This document shows, in pieces, positions 15,406 through 23,152 of a DNA stretch of 64,000 bases. The stretch is from JAWLHK01 sp041690355 [NCBI: bacterium]. Its GTDB lineage: Bacteria > J088 > JAWLBW01. Every line of letters begins with the position of its first letter. The first letter of the stretch is position 1. Under the pieces are notes generated by a model. That model ran no database searches. It worked only from the letters and a program-made list of their open reading frames with translations, and was not told the origin of the DNA. The DNA lies in the NCBI GenBank assembly GCA_041690355.1, contig JAWLHK010000001.1, forward strand, positions 1 through 64,000, in the 5' to 3' direction. The translations under genes and the position numbers were made by a program.

Positions 15406-17424
15406 ATGAAATCCATTCGAACAGGCATCCTGTTGTCGTCGCTCGGGCTCGCCATCGCGGGCAGCGCCCAGGCGGCGACGATTACCGTGAACACCTTGAC
15501 CGACGACGGCGCCGGCGACTGCACGGCGACGTGCACGCTGCGTGACGCCATCGCCACGGCGACGGCAGGCGACACAATCGCCGTCGACGTCTCGGGGACC
15601 ATCATTCTCGATAGCGCCAAAGGCGAGATCGTTCTGGATAAGGACCTCACGCTGGCCGGCCGCGGCAAGGCCCTCACCTCCGTCTCGGGCAACGACCTGA
15701 TCCGCATCTTCAACGCGACGGCGGGCAGCATTGAAATCCGCGAACTCACTCTCGAGCACGGCCTGTCGAAGGGGGCCGATGCCAGTGGGCCCACCGGCGG
15801 CGCGTTCAACGGCGAAGGCGGCGCAGTCCGGATCGGCGAAAATGCGACCGTCGTCCTGAAAGACGTCACCCTGGCGAACAACAAGGCCGTCGGCGGCAAT
15901 GGCGGCAATGCCTATGAGGGTGCCGGTGGCGGTGGCGGTGGCGTCGGCGGAAACGGGGCCGGCTACGCCGGTACGCGGGGAGACGGTTCGTACGGCGGCG
16001 GCGGCGCAGGCGCATCCTTTGGCGGCCTCTCCAGCGGCGGGACCGGCGGCTTCGGCGCGGGCGGCGGCGGCGGTCAATCGTCGGGCGCCGGGGGAACGCC
16101 GGGCACGGGCGGCGGCGCGGGTGGCGGCGGCGTCGGGAACGGGTACGGCGGCGGCGGTGGTGGAGCCGGGTTCGGGGGTGCGATCTACGTCGAAGGGGCG
16201 CTCGGCCTCCTGGATGTCGACTTCATCGACAATGAGGCCCGCGGCGGCAACGGCGGCACTAATCACAACAATGCAGGCGGAGGCGGTGGCGGCGCCGGCA
16301 TGGGCAGCGCGATCTTCTCGCGAGGCGATGCCGTCACCGGCACCGTGTGCATCCTGAGAGGCGTCACGTTCGCGGGCGGCGTGGTCGCCGGCGGCTATGG
16401 GTCGACTCGTGCCGGCAGCGGTTCGGGGCTCGAGACCTCGACGGGTATGTACGAAGCCGGCAGCAGCGCCTGCCCCATGACCGCGACGGACGTCGACGCC
16501 GAGGCCGCCACGGCGCGTCAGACCGAGCAGACGATCCTGTTCTCCGCGTCGGTGATGCCGGCGGCGGTGACGGGCTACGTAACATTCCAGGTCAAGGACC
16601 CGGCCGGCAACGTCATCGGCGCCCCCGTCTCGGCGCCGACGTACGCGGGGCGAGCCTTCGCTTTCTATGCGCTCCCCGCAACGACGGCCGGTGAATACAC
16701 GATCGAGGCGACGTTCGAAAATGCCTACGGCGTCCATGCCGGCAGCTCGGCGATGGCGACCCTCACGCTCACCCCGGCACCGATTGTGTTCCGCACGTCG
16801 TTCCTCGGTATCAGCTCGACCTGCCCGGTCGGCGGCGCCCTGGTCGAATCGGGACACGACGACGGCCTGCCCACGGGCATCGAGTTTGACGGCATCCTCC
16901 AGGACGGCGAGGTCGATACGACCGAAGCCCTCTGTCCCGAAGAAGGCGAGCCGGATGCGGTCCTGAAAGTCGAAACCGTGCTCGAAGCGGGTGACGAGGC
17001 CTGTCCGCACGGCGGCACGCTGATTGAAGTGGGCGTCGACGACGGCCGCAACGGCTCGGTCGAAGGGGATGGAGAGTTGCAGGACGGTGAGATCGCCCAG
17101 TCGACGGTCGTCTGCAAGGATGCGCCCGTCGTCCTGACGCGCGAGACCGCGATCGAAGCCGGTGACGAAGCCTGCCCCCACGGGGGAACGCTGCTCGAGG
17201 CCGGCGTCGACGACGGCCGCAACGGCTCGACGGCAGGCGACGGTGTCCTGCAGGATGGCGAAGTCGGCGAATCCGCGGCGGTCTGCAATGAAGCGCCCGT
17301 CACGACGCCGGCTCCGGCAGGAGACGAAGGCGGCTGCGCCAGCAGCCCCGGCGCGCAGGGGGCCTGGCCGCTGGTCGTACTGCTGGCGCTCCTCTGGCTT
17401 CGGGCCCGGCGGCAGCAAGCGTAA
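15406..17424 (+). CDS. Glycine-rich surface protein with DUF7151 repeats and MYXO-CTERM-like tail
   Basis: A 672-residue exported protein. GGAGGAACTCC precedes the ATG; the signal peptide ends at about residue 24 (SAQAA). A CSLREA-like motif (CTATCTLRDAI) follows at residues 38-50 and begins a parallel beta-helix-like region. Residues about 150-300 are extremely Gly/Ala-rich, like PE-PGRS repeats. An Ig-like stretch follows, then three DUF7151-type repeats (CPxGGxLxExGxDDGxxG..LQDGEV..xxC). The C-terminus has a Cys motif (GGCASSPG), a hydrophobic helix and RARRQQA, which fits a MYXO-CTERM-type sorting signal. The protein is probably surface-anchored. Confidence 0.8.
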   Translation: MKSIRTGILLSSLGLAIAGSAQAATITVNTLTDDGAGDCTATCTLRDAIATATAGDTIAVDVSGTIILDSAKGEIVLDKDLTLAGRGKALTSVSGNDLIRIFNATAGSIEIRELTLEHGLSKGADASGPTGGAFNGEGGAVRIGENATVVLKDVTLANNKAVGGNGGNAYEGAGGGGGGVGGNGAGYAGTRGDGSYGGGGAGASFGGLSSGGTGGFGAGGGGGQSSGAGGTPGTGGGAGGGGVGNGYGGGGGGAGFGGAIYVEGALGLLDVDFIDNEARGGNGGTNHNNAGGGGGGAGMGSAIFSRGDAVTGTVCILRGVTFAGGVVAGGYGSTRAGSGSGLETSTGMYEAGSSACPMTATDVDAEAATARQTEQTILFSASVMPAAVTGYVTFQVKDPAGNVIGAPVSAPTYAGRAFAFYALPATTAGEYTIEATFENAYGVHAGSSAMATLTLTPAPIVFRTSFLGISSTCPVGGALVESGHDDGLPTGIEFDGILQDGEVDTTEALCPEEGEPDAVLKVETVLEAGDEACPHGGTLIEVGVDDGRNGSVEGDGELQDGEIAQSTVVCKDAPVVLTRETAIEAGDEACPHGGTLLEAGVDDGRNGSTAGDGVLQDGEVGESAAVCNEAPVTTPAPAGDEGGCASSPGAQGAWPLVVLLALLWLRARRQQA

Positions 17425-17447
17425 TCGGCGACTCCCTCAGCCGACCT

Positions 17448-17479
17448 GGGCGCACCCCTCCGGGGGTGCGCCCTTTTTT
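17448..17479 (+). terminator. Rho-independent terminator
   Basis: Perfect 11-bp stem GGGCGCACCCC / GGGGTGCGCCC with a 4-nt loop, followed by six T. It lies 23 nt after the stop of the glycine-rich protein gene. Confidence 0.9.
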
Positions 17480-17480
17480 G

Positions 17481-17509
17481 TTTGGGCTGGTTTGGCGGTT
17501 TGGTAGAAT
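17481..17509 (+). promoter_or_regulatory. Promoter of the GAF-LuxR regulator
   Basis: TTTGGG (17481-17486), 17-bp spacer, TAGAAT (17504-17509). The predicted start falls on or next to the ATG at 17518 and no ribosome binding site is present, so the transcript is probably leaderless. Confidence 0.45.
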
Positions 17510-17517
17510 AGTTCCCG

Positions 17518-18252
17518 ATGAGCGTCGAGTTACGGAGAGCCCGGCTGCTGAAGATGGTCCACGGAAGTCTCGAGGATTCGGCAAGCCCGGATGAATATCA
17601 TCGAAATCTGCTCGGCGGATTACGTTCCCTCGTCGGCTGCGACGGCGCCTTGTATCGCCCGGGAAGCAGCTGGGCCGGTTCCCGCGCATACTATCTCGAC
17701 GCCGACTCCGGGTTTACCGACGGCTACGTACACGGCGCCGCTCGGTACCGTCCCGAGGTCACGGCCTGGTGCGAGCTCACCAAGGGCGAGAAGGCCGTCA
17801 TCGACACTGAACTCTACTCGGCGTCCGAACGGCGCAAGAAGGCTCTGTACAGCGAAGTCATCCGGCCCGCCGGCATCAAGAGCATCATGGGGTGCCCGCT
17901 CACGGTCGGGAAAAAAGTCGTTGCACTGATTTTCATGTACCGAACCGGGATGGGGCGTGCCTTCCACGAAGATCAGGCCCGGTCTCTCGATCCCATTCTG
18001 AAGGGGCTCGCGCTGGCAGAGCTCGCGTTTGATCGCCGGGAATCCCAGGTTGCGGTGCGGGATACGCCGGACACGCTGCCCGACTTTCTTCATTCCGTGT
18101 TTCAGGAATTACTCACCGGGAAATCCGAGAAGCAGATCGCAGCCCTTCTCGGACTCAGCCCCCGCACCGTACACAAGTACACGGAACTCATCTACCGTTC
18201 GCTGAACATCCACAGCCGTGCCGAACTCATGGCCCGCATGCTCGCCCGCTGA
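17518..18252 (+). CDS. GAF-domain LuxR-type transcriptional regulator
   Basis: Encodes 244 residues. Residues about 25-165 fit a GAF-like sensory domain (LRSLVGCDGALYRPG, IKSIMGCPLTVGKKVVALIFMY). The C-terminus (about 190-244) is a LuxR/NarL helix-turn-helix (SEKQIAALLGLSPRTVHKYT, LNIHSRAELMARML). There is no receiver domain, so it senses a small molecule or is constitutively active. The neighbours do not reveal the target; its closest potential target is the glycine-rich surface protein upstream, although a terminator separates the two. Start: ATG immediately after a -10 box. Confidence 0.8.
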   Translation: MSVELRRARLLKMVHGSLEDSASPDEYHRNLLGGLRSLVGCDGALYRPGSSWAGSRAYYLDADSGFTDGYVHGAARYRPEVTAWCELTKGEKAVIDTELYSASERRKKALYSEVIRPAGIKSIMGCPLTVGKKVVALIFMYRTGMGRAFHEDQARSLDPILKGLALAELAFDRRESQVAVRDTPDTLPDFLHSVFQELLTGKSEKQIAALLGLSPRTVHKYTELIYRSLNIHSRAELMARMLAR

Positions 18253-18305
18253 CCAAGACCGTCGCCGAACGGGAAAATGGATCGGGTGATGCGCCTGGCA
18301 CTTCG

Positions 18306-18356
18306 CCCTTGCTTCGTCCCCCACTCTCCCGCTCCCCCACTCCCCCCCTCCGCGAG
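18306..18356. repeat. 51-bp dispersed repeat, second copy
   Basis: Matches 15266-15316 at 50 of 51 positions. It lies between the convergent LuxR-type gene and the Ku gene. Confidence 0.8.
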
Positions 18357-18373
18357 GGGACCGTGGGTGCACA

Positions 18374-19222
18374 TCAAGCGCGCTTCCGCCGCTTCGGCCG
18401 CTCTTCTTCATGCGTTTCCGGCGCTTCCTCGCGCGGGAGCGGCTTCTTCTTCGCCGCCGCCAGGCTCGCTTCCAGCGCCGCCATGAGGTCGATGACCTTC
18501 GGCTGCTCGGGCTGCACCGGCTGGGCCACGATCTCCTGCCCTTCGGCTTTCTGCTCGATGAGCGCCAGCACCTGCTCGCGGTACTCGTCGTGGTATTTTT
18601 CGGGGACGAATCCGGTGCTCAACGTGTCGATGAGCTGGCGCGCCATGGCCAGCTCGCGCTCCTGCAGATCCATCTCTTCGCCCGGCAGGTTGTCGAGCGA
18701 TTCCTGCTGCACGATTTCGTCCTGATAGAACAGGGTCGACATCGTGAGGGCCCGCCCCACCGGCCGCAGCGCCACCGTGTACTGCTTGGTGCGCAGGACG
18801 ACGCGCGCGATGGCGACCCGCTCGCTCTCCTGCATGGCGCGCAGCAGCAGCGCATAGGCCTTCGTCGCGCCGCGGTCGGGCGCAAGATAGTACGGGTGTT
18901 CGAAGTAGAGCGGGTCGATCTCGGCGAGCGGCACGAAGTCGAGAATGTCGATCGTGTGCGTCGCCTTCGGGTTGAGCGCCTGCAGCTCTTCGGGCTTGAC
19001 CATGACGTACGTGTTCTTGCGGATCTCGTACCCCTTCACGAGGTGCTCGCTCGAGACCTCTTCGCCATCGGCCGGACAGACGCGCTTCTGGCGGATGCGC
19101 ACGCCGTCCTGATCGTGAAGAAGATGGAAATGGACATCCTTCGGCGACACGGCGTTGAAGAGCCGCACGGGGATGTTCACGAGTCCGAAGCTGACCGATC
19201 CGGTCCACATGCTTCTCGGCAT
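18374..19222 (-). CDS. ku: DNA end-binding protein Ku
   Basis: A 282-residue bacterial Ku homologue, of typical length. Landmarks are MWTGSVSFGLVNIPVRLF at the N-terminus, KRVCPADGEEV, and GREMVLI-type core replaced by TMSTLFYQDEIV. Ku homodimers ring DNA ends and recruit LigD in non-homologous end joining. The ATG at 19222 follows AGAGG and overlaps the LigD stop by one base (TGATG), so the pair is translationally coupled. The C-terminal tail is Lys/Arg-rich (RPKRRKRA), as in Ku proteins whose tail contacts DNA. No stress-related operator is evident. Confidence 0.95.
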   Translation of the reverse strand: MPRSMWTGSVSFGLVNIPVRLFNAVSPKDVHFHLLHDQDGVRIRQKRVCPADGEEVSSEHLVKGYEIRKNTYVMVKPEELQALNPKATHTIDILDFVPLAEIDPLYFEHPYYLAPDRGATKAYALLLRAMQESERVAIARVVLRTKQYTVALRPVGRALTMSTLFYQDEIVQQESLDNLPGEEMDLQERELAMARQLIDTLSTGFVPEKYHDEYREQVLALIEQKAEGQEIVAQPVQPEQPKVIDLMAALEASLAAAKKKPLPREEAPETHEEERPKRRKRA

Positions 19223-20661
19223 CACACACCTCTTTCGACTTCGGGTTCGCGCACGACCTCGCGGGGATCCCGGTCGTCGCGCAACCCTTTGTACGAGGGG
19301 TGGCGCAGGATCCCCGCCTGCGTCCACTCCGTGAATTCCACTTCGGCCACGAGCGCCGGATGCACATAGACGGCACGCCGATCCACGTTCCCCTCGGCGA
19401 ACGGGCTCGCTTCCGTACGCAGCGGATCCAGGAGGCGCTGCAGGCGATCCAGTTCCGCATCGGTGAAGCCGGTTCCTACATTCCCCGCATAACGGAAGGC
19501 GCCGTCTTCGTAGTAGCCCACGAGCAGCGCGCCGATGGTCCCGCCGCGGCGCCCCTCGCCCGGCAGCCACCCGCCGATGACGACCTCCTGGCCACGCACG
19601 TTCTTGAGCTTGATCCACGCACCGCTGCGCCGACCGGGCTCATAGGCGGAATCGAGCCGCTTGGCCATGATCCCCTCGAGTCCGCGGGTCGCGGCCGCCT
19701 GGAGAAACTCAGCCCCCTCGCCCGCGTGAAAGGCGGGGGTCTGCACATGCTCGCCCTTGAGCTCCAGGTCTTCGAGCATGCGCCGCCGTTCCCGATAGGG
19801 GAGCGACATGACGTTGCGCCCATCCAGATAAAGCAGATCGAAAGCCATGAACGTGACCGGGATCTCGCGCGCCCGGGCTGCGACATCGCGGGGCGAAGCA
19901 AGGTTCATGCGCCCCTGCAGCCGCTGAAAGCTGGGGAGCCCCTGTTCGTCGAGGGCCACGATTTCGCCGTCGATGACCGTGGCCCGCTCCCCGAGCGCGT
20001 CTCCGAGTTCGCGCAGTTCGGGGTACTGGGCCGTGATGTCGCGCAGATTGCGGCTCTGCACGACCACGTTCTCCCCGAGCACGTAGACGATGGCGCGCAC
20101 GCCGTCCCATTTGATTTCGTAGCCCCACGCCTCATCGTTCCGCGGCAGGGCATCGCGACGGGCCTTCATCGGTTCCACCGCCGTGGGCATCTCCGTCGGG
20201 AGTTCCGGCCGCTTCTCCATGCGGTGGATCATCCAGTTCTTGCCGTCGGTCTGAAAGAGCGCCCATGTCCCCTCGACCTTGCGGCCGTGCAGGGTGAGCA
20301 CGATCTTCGACGGCGTGAATTTATGCAGGTCGAATGTTCCGCGATCCCAGATGTTCATCTGGCCGGCCCCGTAGCTGCCCGCGGGAATCTCCCCCTCGAA
20401 ATCCAGATAGCCGAGCGGGTGATCTTCGGTGTGCACGGCGAGATGGTTCTGTTTGGGAGCGGGGGGAATGCCCTTCGGAATCGCAAAGGAGAGCAGCACG
20501 CCCTCGTGCTCGATGCGCAGATCGTAGTGCAGGCGCCGCGCATGATGTTCCTGAATCACGAAGCGGTTTCCCCCGGTCTCGGCGCGCACCCGCGCGGGCC
20601 CCGGCTCGGGGGTGTGAGAAAAATCCCGCTTGGCGCGATATTCCTGCAGGCGGTCTGGCAT
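19222..20661 (-). CDS. ligD: ATP-dependent DNA ligase LigD (phosphoesterase plus ligase, no polymerase)
   Basis: Encodes 479 residues. Residues 1-150 form the 3'-phosphoesterase domain (RFVIQEHHARRLHYDLRIEH, HTEDHPLGYLDFEG). From about 160 comes the nucleotidyltransferase, with catalytic Lys184 in YEIKWDGVRA, VIDGEIVALDEQG and EGIMAKRLDSAYEPG. The OB-fold end contains VIGGW and FRYAGNVGTGF. The LigD primase-polymerase domain is absent: the chain ends right after the OB fold, and no polymerase gene is adjacent. The protein joins ends presented by the downstream Ku. The shorter two-domain form is known; a separate polymerase may lie elsewhere. Confidence 0.93.
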   Translation of the reverse strand: MPDRLQEYRAKRDFSHTPEPGPARVRAETGGNRFVIQEHHARRLHYDLRIEHEGVLLSFAIPKGIPPAPKQNHLAVHTEDHPLGYLDFEGEIPAGSYGAGQMNIWDRGTFDLHKFTPSKIVLTLHGRKVEGTWALFQTDGKNWMIHRMEKRPELPTEMPTAVEPMKARRDALPRNDEAWGYEIKWDGVRAIVYVLGENVVVQSRNLRDITAQYPELRELGDALGERATVIDGEIVALDEQGLPSFQRLQGRMNLASPRDVAARAREIPVTFMAFDLLYLDGRNVMSLPYRERRRMLEDLELKGEHVQTPAFHAGEGAEFLQAAATRGLEGIMAKRLDSAYEPGRRSGAWIKLKNVRGQEVVIGGWLPGEGRRGGTIGALLVGYYEDGAFRYAGNVGTGFTDAELDRLQRLLDPLRTEASPFAEGNVDRRAVYVHPALVAEVEFTEWTQAGILRHPSYKGLRDDRDPREVVREPEVERGV

Positions 20662-20688
20662 GGGGGGCTCGCTGACGTGGCCGAGCGC

Positions 20689-21243
20689 TCAATCGGGGGG
20701 CTCGTCTACCGCTCCGAGATGGTACTCCGACGGATCGACGTGCTGGTGCCTCGCCCGGGACTCGTACAGCCGGCGTTCATGTTCTTCGCTGTCGAGGTCG
20801 GCGGCGACGCCGTCGTGGCCCATCACGACCATGCGGCCCGAGGCGTCGTCCCACATCTCGATGCGGTCGACCTCGACGCGCAGCAGAGTCAGGCGCTCAT
20901 CCGACGGCCCGCGGGGGAACCACCGTTGCAGTTCAGGGGTCCACAGGCTGGCGATGCGCATCGGATTCTCGACGCACTCGGCCCGGCCGCTGACCGAGAC
21001 ATAGTCGTCGGTGTGCTGGTCGACCCAGCTCACGTTCACCGAGCCCGTCGTGCCGATGTCTTCGACCTTCGGATCGTCGCGGCGGGTCACGAAGACGAGC
21101 GAGCCGTCCGACTCGATCTCGGGCGGAAGCATGGGCCGGCTGCGCAGCATGCCGTCGCGCGTGAGGGTCACGAGCACGGCCACCCTGAACCCCGAGGTCA
21201 TGCGCTCCAGCGCGTCGCGATCATACAGGCTTCCAGTCGCCAT
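20689..21243 (-). CDS. Pyridoxamine 5'-phosphate oxidase-like (general stress protein 26 family)
   Basis: A 184-residue split-barrel flavin-binding protein. Core pattern: VAVLVTLTRDGMLRSRPM, LVFVTRRDDPKVEDI, VNVSWVDQHTDDYVSVSGRAE and ENPMRIASLWTP, in the order seen in the GSP26/PNPOx-like family, which binds FMN/FAD or heme and is often stress-induced. The ATG at 21243 follows AAAGGATG; an upstream frame extension lacks a better start. It lies 27 bp upstream of ligD in the same direction and could be cotranscribed with ligD-ku as a stress unit. Confidence 0.85.
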   Translation of the reverse strand: MATGSLYDRDALERMTSGFRVAVLVTLTRDGMLRSRPMLPPEIESDGSLVFVTRRDDPKVEDIGTTGSVNVSWVDQHTDDYVSVSGRAECVENPMRIASLWTPELQRWFPRGPSDERLTLLRVEVDRIEMWDDASGRMVVMGHDGVAADLDSEEHERRLYESRARHQHVDPSEYHLGAVDEPPD

Positions 21244-21357
21244 CGTGGCATCCTTTCCCGGCGCGCCCGGGCCGAACGCGGCATCGGATCCGCAGGCCGC
21301 CACCGTCGTTCAGCTTGCCCCCGGCCCCATGAACGTGCGAGGGCGAGCGCTTGGGGA

Positions 21358-21473
21358 ATTGACGATTTACGATTGACGGTTTTCCGGAACGTACCTGGTG
21401 CAGAAGGCATTTGATTCGTTGGCGCTCAGTGCTCGGCGCTCAGCGCTTTGCCCGCGTGACGAGTGACGAGTGA
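21358..21473. repeat. Three word repeats between divergent genes
   Basis: 21358-21379 repeats TTGACGATTTACGATTGACG words (as at 13269-13300); 21421-21450 repeats GGCGCTCAGTGCTC words; 21456-21473 repeats GTGACGA. Together they fill the gap 21244-21573, which contains no gene. Confidence 0.7.
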
Positions 21474-21561
21474 AGCAAGGGCTTTCTGCTGCCAGCCGAA
21501 GAAACCCACAAACGGGCAACGAAAAACCGGACGCGGATGCGACCCGGGTGACCCGCTGCGC

Positions 21562-21567
21562 TAGAAT
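21562..21567 (+). promoter_or_regulatory. Candidate -10 box of the NADH dehydrogenase gene
   Basis: TAGAAT seven bases before the ATG, which predicts a leaderless or nearly leaderless mRNA. No convincing -35 box. Confidence 0.4.
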
Positions 21568-21573
21568 GGAACG

Positions 21574-22866
21574 ATGGATACCTCCCCCGTTCAGGACCCG
21601 AAGCGCCCGCACGTCGTCATCATCGGCGGCGGGTTCGCCGGTCTCAATGCGGCCCGCCGGCTCGGCAAGGCGCCGGTACGCGTCACGCTCATCGATCGGA
21701 ACAACTACCACCTCTTCCAGCCCCTGCTCTACCAGGTGGCCACCGCGGGACTCTCGCCCGCCGAGATCGCGCACCCGATTCGCTCGGTCGTGCGCAAACA
21801 GCAGAATACCGAGGTGCTGATGGGCGAGGTCGTCGGCGTCGACAAAGAAGGGCGGTCGGTGCGTCTCGCCGACGGAAAGACCATCTCGTACGATTACCTG
21901 GTGCTCGCGACCGGGTCGGTCTATAACTACTTCGGTCACGAAGAGTGGGCTCGCTTCGCTCCCTCGCTGAAGACCGTGACCGACGCCACGCACATCCGGC
22001 GCAATATTCTTGTGGCCTTCGAGCAGGCCGAAATGGAATCCGACGAGGCGAAGCGCCGGGCGCTGCTCACCTTCGTCGTCGTGGGCGGCGGCCCCACGGG
22101 GGTCGAGATGGCCGGCGCCATCGCCGAACTCGCCCACCGGGCGCTTGCTTCCGACTTCCGCTACATCGATCCGCAGCACACGCGCATCCTGCTCGTCGAA
22201 GCGGTCCCGCGCATCCTCAACGCCTTTCCCGAGCATCTCGCGCAGCGCGCCCTCGAGAAGCTGGTGCGCCTGGGGGTCGAGGTGCGCACGAACGCCATGG
22301 TGCAGGCGGTCGATGAGTACGGCGTCGTCATTTCGGGCGATCGCATCGATTCGCCGAATGTCATCTGGGCCGCCGGCGTGCTCGGAACCGAGCCGGGCGA
22401 GTGGCTCGGGGCCGAAACCGATCGCATCCAGCGGGTCAAGGTCGGCCCCGATCTGAGCGTGCCCGGTCACCCGGAGATCTTCGTGCTCGGCGACACCGCT
22501 TTCGTTCCCGATCCGGACGGCAAGCCGCTGCCGGGGGTGGCCCCGGTCGCCATGCAACAGGGGCGCTACGTGGCCGATCGGATCCGTGCGCGGGTCGAGG
22601 GGCACGGCGGGTTCCCCCCGTTCCGCTACCGCGACAAGGGCAACCTGGCCACCGTCGGACGTTCGTTCGCCATCGCCGACTTCGGCCGGATGAGCTTCGG
22701 CGGCTTCTTCGCCTGGCTCATCTGGATTGTCGTTCACATCGTCTACCTGATCGACTTCCAGAACCGCATGCTCGTACTGACACAGTGGGCGTGGTCCTGG
22801 TTCACCTTTCACCGCGGCGCGCGGCTCATCGTGCGCGAAGAACCGCGGCAATGGCCCGGCGGCTAG
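21574..22866 (+). CDS. ndh: Type II NADH dehydrogenase (NDH-2)
   Basis: A 430-residue flavoprotein of the NDH-2 family, which transfers electrons from NADH to quinone without pumping protons. FAD-binding Rossmann motif VVIIGGGFAGLNAARRL (about 15-31), quinone-site region NNYHLFQPLLYQVATAGLSP, NADH-binding motif VVVGGGPTGVEMAGAIAEL (about 170), and VLGDTAFV near the FAD ribityl site. A C-terminal hydrophobic hairpin (FFAWLIWIVVHIVYLIDF) provides membrane association. Length is typical. The gene is monocistronic with a -10 box directly before the start. Confidence 0.92.
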   Translation: MDTSPVQDPKRPHVVIIGGGFAGLNAARRLGKAPVRVTLIDRNNYHLFQPLLYQVATAGLSPAEIAHPIRSVVRKQQNTEVLMGEVVGVDKEGRSVRLADGKTISYDYLVLATGSVYNYFGHEEWARFAPSLKTVTDATHIRRNILVAFEQAEMESDEAKRRALLTFVVVGGGPTGVEMAGAIAELAHRALASDFRYIDPQHTRILLVEAVPRILNAFPEHLAQRALEKLVRLGVEVRTNAMVQAVDEYGVVISGDRIDSPNVIWAAGVLGTEPGEWLGAETDRIQRVKVGPDLSVPGHPEIFVLGDTAFVPDPDGKPLPGVAPVAMQQGRYVADRIRARVEGHGGFPPFRYRDKGNLATVGRSFAIADFGRMSFGGFFAWLIWIVVHIVYLIDFQNRMLVLTQWAWSWFTFHRGARLIVREEPRQWPGG

Positions 22867-22888
22867 ACCAGCGCCGTGCTGCCGGCGA

Positions 22889-23139
22889 CTGCCCTGAAAG
22901 CCTGTCGAAGGGTCGAGGGGCTAGAATGTCTGCGCGCGGTTTCAACCTGACAGCGGGTTCAAGTTCGCGAACGTGATGTTCATGCGGCGCTGGCCCTTCG
23001 AGACGCCGGTGTGTGTCCTCGTAAGAGGAGGCCGCTGAATCGGACTTTGTCTGTCCAATGCCCGGCTTCTCAAGGGCGAACGGTCACTCGACAATTCTAT
23101 TTTGAACAAGACTGACCGGCGACTGGCGACTGAAGACTG
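22889..23139. repeat. REP-like intergenic elements and word repeat
   Basis: Contains a CCCTG..CTGTCGAAGGG palindrome near 22891-22909, a GGCCCTTCGAGACGCCG motif (22992-23008) that is identical to 36086-36102, an inverted partner CTCAAGGGCGAACGG near 23070, and a GACTGACCGGCGACTG word repeat (23110-23139). The gap 22867-23152 has no gene. Confidence 0.6.
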
Positions 23140-23152
23140 CCGCCAGCCCCAG

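Noticed and set aside
15376-17418. 680-codon open frame antisense to the glycine-rich protein gene
   Set aside because: The frame is open because of the GGC/GCC-rich sequence; the translated product is Ala/Arg/Asp low-complexity and the sense strand has clear domains and a signal peptide.
19300-21414. 704-codon plus-strand open frame antisense to ligD and the PNPOx-like gene
   Set aside because: The minus strand carries conserved ligase motifs in full; the plus frame is Arg/His/Pro-rich with no recognisable domain.
22922-22976. Short ORF after a TAGAAT box (MSARGFNLTAGSS)
   Set aside because: Very short, lies in a repeat-rich gap and has no ribosome binding site; the -10 match is probably by chance.
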